Shown piece by piece: positions 5,533-7,464 of a stretch of DNA of 7,464 nucleotides. The stretch's first letter is position 1. Each line of letters begins with the position of its first letter. The stretch comes from Beijerinckiaceae bacterium (GTDB lineage: Bacteria; Pseudomonadota; Alphaproteobacteria; Rhizobiales; Beijerinckiaceae), in the NCBI GenBank assembly GCA_947458675.1, contig CANHAW010000091.1, positions 1 through 7,464 on the forward strand. Reading direction: 5' to 3'. Made by a program: the position numbers and the translations under genes. The notes under the pieces were generated by a model. The model saw only the letters and a program-made list of their open reading frames with translations, made no database searches and had not been told where the DNA came from.

Positions 5533-7401
5533 ATGGCCCCGACACGCCGCACCACGCTGAAGCTCGGTTCCGCTGCGCTGGGCGCTCTCGCTTTGCCCCC
5601 CGGCATCGGCCGGGCTTTTGCCGCCGGCGAGATTGAGAGCCACGGTCTCTCTACATTCGGCGAACTGGCCCTGCCGCCCAACTTTGCGCATTTCGCTTAT
5701 GTGAACCCCAAGGCGCCGCGCGGCGGCACGCTCTCGATCCAGATCAAAAACACGAGCGGCAACCAGAATTTTGAGACTTTCGACACGCTCAACATTTTCG
5801 TCTTCAAAGGCGATGGCGCCGCCGGCATGGACGCGACATTCGATTCGCTCATGGTGGGCTCGGGCGACGAGCCGGGCTCCATGTATGGGCTTGTGGCAGA
5901 GGGCGTGCGCATTTCGCCCGATCGCCTGACCTATCGTTTCCGCATTCGTCCACAAGCGCGTTTCCATGACGGATCGAAACTGACAGCGCGCGACGCGGCT
6001 TTCTCTTTCAATATCCTCAAGACCCGAGGCCACCCGGTCTATCGCACGATTCTGTCCGAATTCGCCGGCGCGGAGGCTGAAAGCGACGACATGCTTGTCG
6101 TGCGTTTTTCGCCGAGGCGCTCGCGCGATCTGCATCTGGTGATCGCAGGCCTGCCGATCTTTTCGGAAAAATACTGGCAGGGGCGCGATTTCGAAGCCTC
6201 TACACTCGAAGCCCCGCTTGGCTCCGGCCCCTACAAGCTCGCGCGCTTCGAACAGGGGCGCTTTATCGAATTCGAACGCGTGCGCGATTATTGGGCGGCT
6301 GATCTGCCCGTCAACATCGGACAAAATAATTTCGATCGCATCCGCTATGAATATTACCGCGAGCGGCAAGTCGCTTTTGAGGGATTCAAATCCGGCCAGA
6401 TCAATTTCAACGAGGAATATACGGCGCGCCTGTGGGCGACGGCTTATGATTTTCCCGCTGTGCGCGAAGGCCGCGTGAAACGCGAGGAATTGCCCAATGG
6501 TGCGCCGACGCCAAGCCAGGGCTGGTATTTCAACACGCGTCGCGCCAAATTCAAGGATGCGCGCCTGCGCGAAGCGCTCGGTCTGGCCTTCGATTTCGAA
6601 TGGACCAATCGCAACATCATGTATTCCGCCTATAAGCGCATGGCATCCTTTTTTGAAAATTCAGAGCTGAAGGCAACGGGCATGCCAGGCGCAGAAGAGC
6701 TGGCGCTGCTCGAACCATTTCGCGGCAAAGTGCCGGATGAAGTTTTCAGCGAGCCTTATGTGCCGCCCGTTTCCGACGGTTCAGGCTCAGACCGCAACCT
6801 GCTGCGACGCGCCGATGAATTGCTGCGCGCTGCCGGCTGCAAGCGCGACGGCAACCGACTTCTCCTGCCTGACGGCCAGCCCTTCGAAATCGAGTTTCTC
6901 GATTCCTCCGGCGCCTTGAAGCCGCATACTGAACCTCTGCAGGCCAATCTGCGCAAGCTTGGCATTGTCACCAATTATCGGCAGGTCGATGCGGCGCAAT
7001 ACAAGCGCCGGCTTGATGCTTTCGAATTCGACATTGTCACTATGGCGATGGGCGGATCTTTCACGCCGGGCGATGGCCTGCGCATCACCTGGGGCTCGGA
7101 GGCGGCAAAAACTCCGGGCACGCGCAATGTTGCGGGCGTGCAGGATCCGGCAGTCGATTTTCTCATCGACAAGATTGCACGCGCGCAAAGCCGCGAGGAA
7201 CTCAATATTGCCTGTCGCGCGCTCGATCGCGTGCTGCGCGCCGGGCGCTATTGGATTCCCATGTGGTATAAGGACAAGAGCCTGATCGCCTATTGGGACG
7301 TTTTCTCGCGCCCTGAAAAATCGCCGCGCTATTCCACCGGCGCGCCCAGCACCTGGTGGTGGGATGCCGACAAGGCGCAACGCATCAATTATCGCGGCTG
7401 A
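5533..7401 (+). CDS. yejA: YejA-type periplasmic peptide-binding protein of an ABC importer
   Basis: The 622-residue protein is a family 5 solute-binding protein (SBP_bac_5) of the YejA group, which delivers peptides, including microcin C-like compounds, to the YejBEF importer. The start at 5533 is preferred over the in-frame ATG at 5506 because GAGG lies five bases ahead (5524-5527) and the signal peptide then begins normally. The N-terminus has a twin-arginine-like motif TRRTTLKLG (4-12), a hydrophobic stretch to about 21, and a probable cleavage after AFA (residue 30), suggesting Tat export, although the usual phenylalanine is replaced by T8. Family features include YVNPKAPRGG (56-65), GDEPGSMYGL in the first lobe, SGPYKL (231-236) and WYFNTRR (331-337). 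The yejB-like start 26 bases downstream supports the assignment. The exact substrate cannot be read from sequence. Confidence 0.92.
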   Translation: MAPTRRTTLKLGSAALGALALPPGIGRAFAAGEIESHGLSTFGELALPPNFAHFAYVNPKAPRGGTLSIQIKNTSGNQNFETFDTLNIFVFKGDGAAGMDATFDSLMVGSGDEPGSMYGLVAEGVRISPDRLTYRFRIRPQARFHDGSKLTARDAAFSFNILKTRGHPVYRTILSEFAGAEAESDDMLVVRFSPRRSRDLHLVIAGLPIFSEKYWQGRDFEASTLEAPLGSGPYKLARFEQGRFIEFERVRDYWAADLPVNIGQNNFDRIRYEYYRERQVAFEGFKSGQINFNEEYTARLWATAYDFPAVREGRVKREELPNGAPTPSQGWYFNTRRAKFKDARLREALGLAFDFEWTNRNIMYSAYKRMASFFENSELKATGMPGAEELALLEPFRGKVPDEVFSEPYVPPVSDGSGSDRNLLRRADELLRAAGCKRDGNRLLLPDGQPFEIEFLDSSGALKPHTEPLQANLRKLGIVTNYRQVDAAQYKRRLDAFEFDIVTMAMGGSFTPGDGLRITWGSEAAKTPGTRNVAGVQDPAVDFLIDKIARAQSREELNIACRALDRVLRAGRYWIPMWYKDKSLIAYWDVFSRPEKSPRYSTGAPSTWWWDADKAQRINYRG

Positions 7402-7402
7402 C

Positions 7403-7416
7403 CGGCCAGACGGCCG
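7403..7416 (+). other. Short stem-loop between yejA and yejB
   Basis: CGGCC (7403-7407) and GGCCG (7412-7416) form a 5-bp GC stem with the loop AGAC, lying between the yejA stop and the ribosome site of the next gene. Similar stems after binding-protein genes of ABC operons often protect the upstream message and let the binding protein be made in excess. That role is inferred from position. Confidence 0.35.
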
Positions 7417-7427
7417 AAAAGGAAGAC

Positions 7428-7464
7428 ATGCTCGCCTATATTGCACGCCGCTTGCTGCTGATGA
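7428..7464 (+). CDS. yejB: ABC transporter permease, N-terminal fragment (YejB-like)
   Basis: Only the first 12 codons fall inside the window, reading MLAYIARRLLLM. GGAAG at 7421-7425 is a well-placed ribosome binding site. The short basic and hydrophobic start, of the form AYIxRRLLLM, is typical of the first membrane helix of DppB/OppB/YejB permeases, and the position after yejA matches the usual yejA-yejB order. The identification rests mainly on context because the fragment is so short; the gene is cut by the window edge, not broken. Confidence 0.7.
   Translation, partial: MLAYIARRLLLM

Noticed and set aside
5425..6369. A 314-codon minus-strand frame opposite yejA
   Set aside because: It is antisense to a clear binding-protein gene and crosses the yejA promoter and start; no motif is visible.
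1..7464. Novel defence, mobile or secondary-metabolite system
   Set aside because: Every gene is a familiar housekeeping or transport gene with intact family motifs. No unknown gene, integrase, transposase, reverse transcriptase, toxin-antitoxin pair or repeat array is visible.

Overview
The window looks like chromosomal core sequence from an alphaproteobacterium, most likely of the Hyphomicrobiales (Rhizobiales). The evidence is the GC-rich coding sequence, the membrane-anchored CycM-like cytochrome c beginning MDSFELNK, a KdsB with QGDLP in place of QGDEP, a PheA whose ACT domain reads ESYM, and a YejA-type binding protein followed by the start of its permease. Genus cannot be settled by reading alone. 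The window holds eight complete genes and the first 12 codons of a ninth. I see no tRNA, rRNA, CRISPR array, transposase or phage gene.

Layout. Bases 1-228 are a noticeably AT-richer non-coding leader with a near-consensus sigma70 promoter (TTGAAA, 17 bp, TATACT), an imperfect palindrome covering its -10 box and predicted start, and a strong hairpin just downstream. A rightward cluster follows: nudC (NADH/NAD-capped RNA pyrophosphatase), folP, folB and folK. The last three are joined by 4-base ATGA overlaps and give two consecutive and one side-feeding step of folate synthesis: FolB and FolK make 6-hydroxymethyl-dihydropterin pyrophosphate and FolP joins it to p-aminobenzoate. Between folK and the convergent pheA lies a perfect 39-base palindrome that looks like a dispersed REP-type repeat.

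A leftward pair, kdsB then pheA (5-base gap), makes CMP-Kdo for lipopolysaccharide and phenylpyruvate for phenylalanine. It is divergent from a rightward cytochrome c gene; the shared 213-base gap contains a bulged dyad near the cytochrome start. The cytochrome gene ends at a textbook intrinsic terminator. The last block is yejA, with a probable Tat-type signal peptide, then a short stem-loop and the start of a yejB-like permease gene, so an ABC peptide importer continues beyond the right edge.

I did not find an undescribed system. All complete proteins belong to well-known families with their key residues in place. What deserves a second look is non-coding: the promoter/palindrome/hairpin leader ahead of nudC, the palindromic repeat after folK, and the dyad between kdsB and the cytochrome gene.
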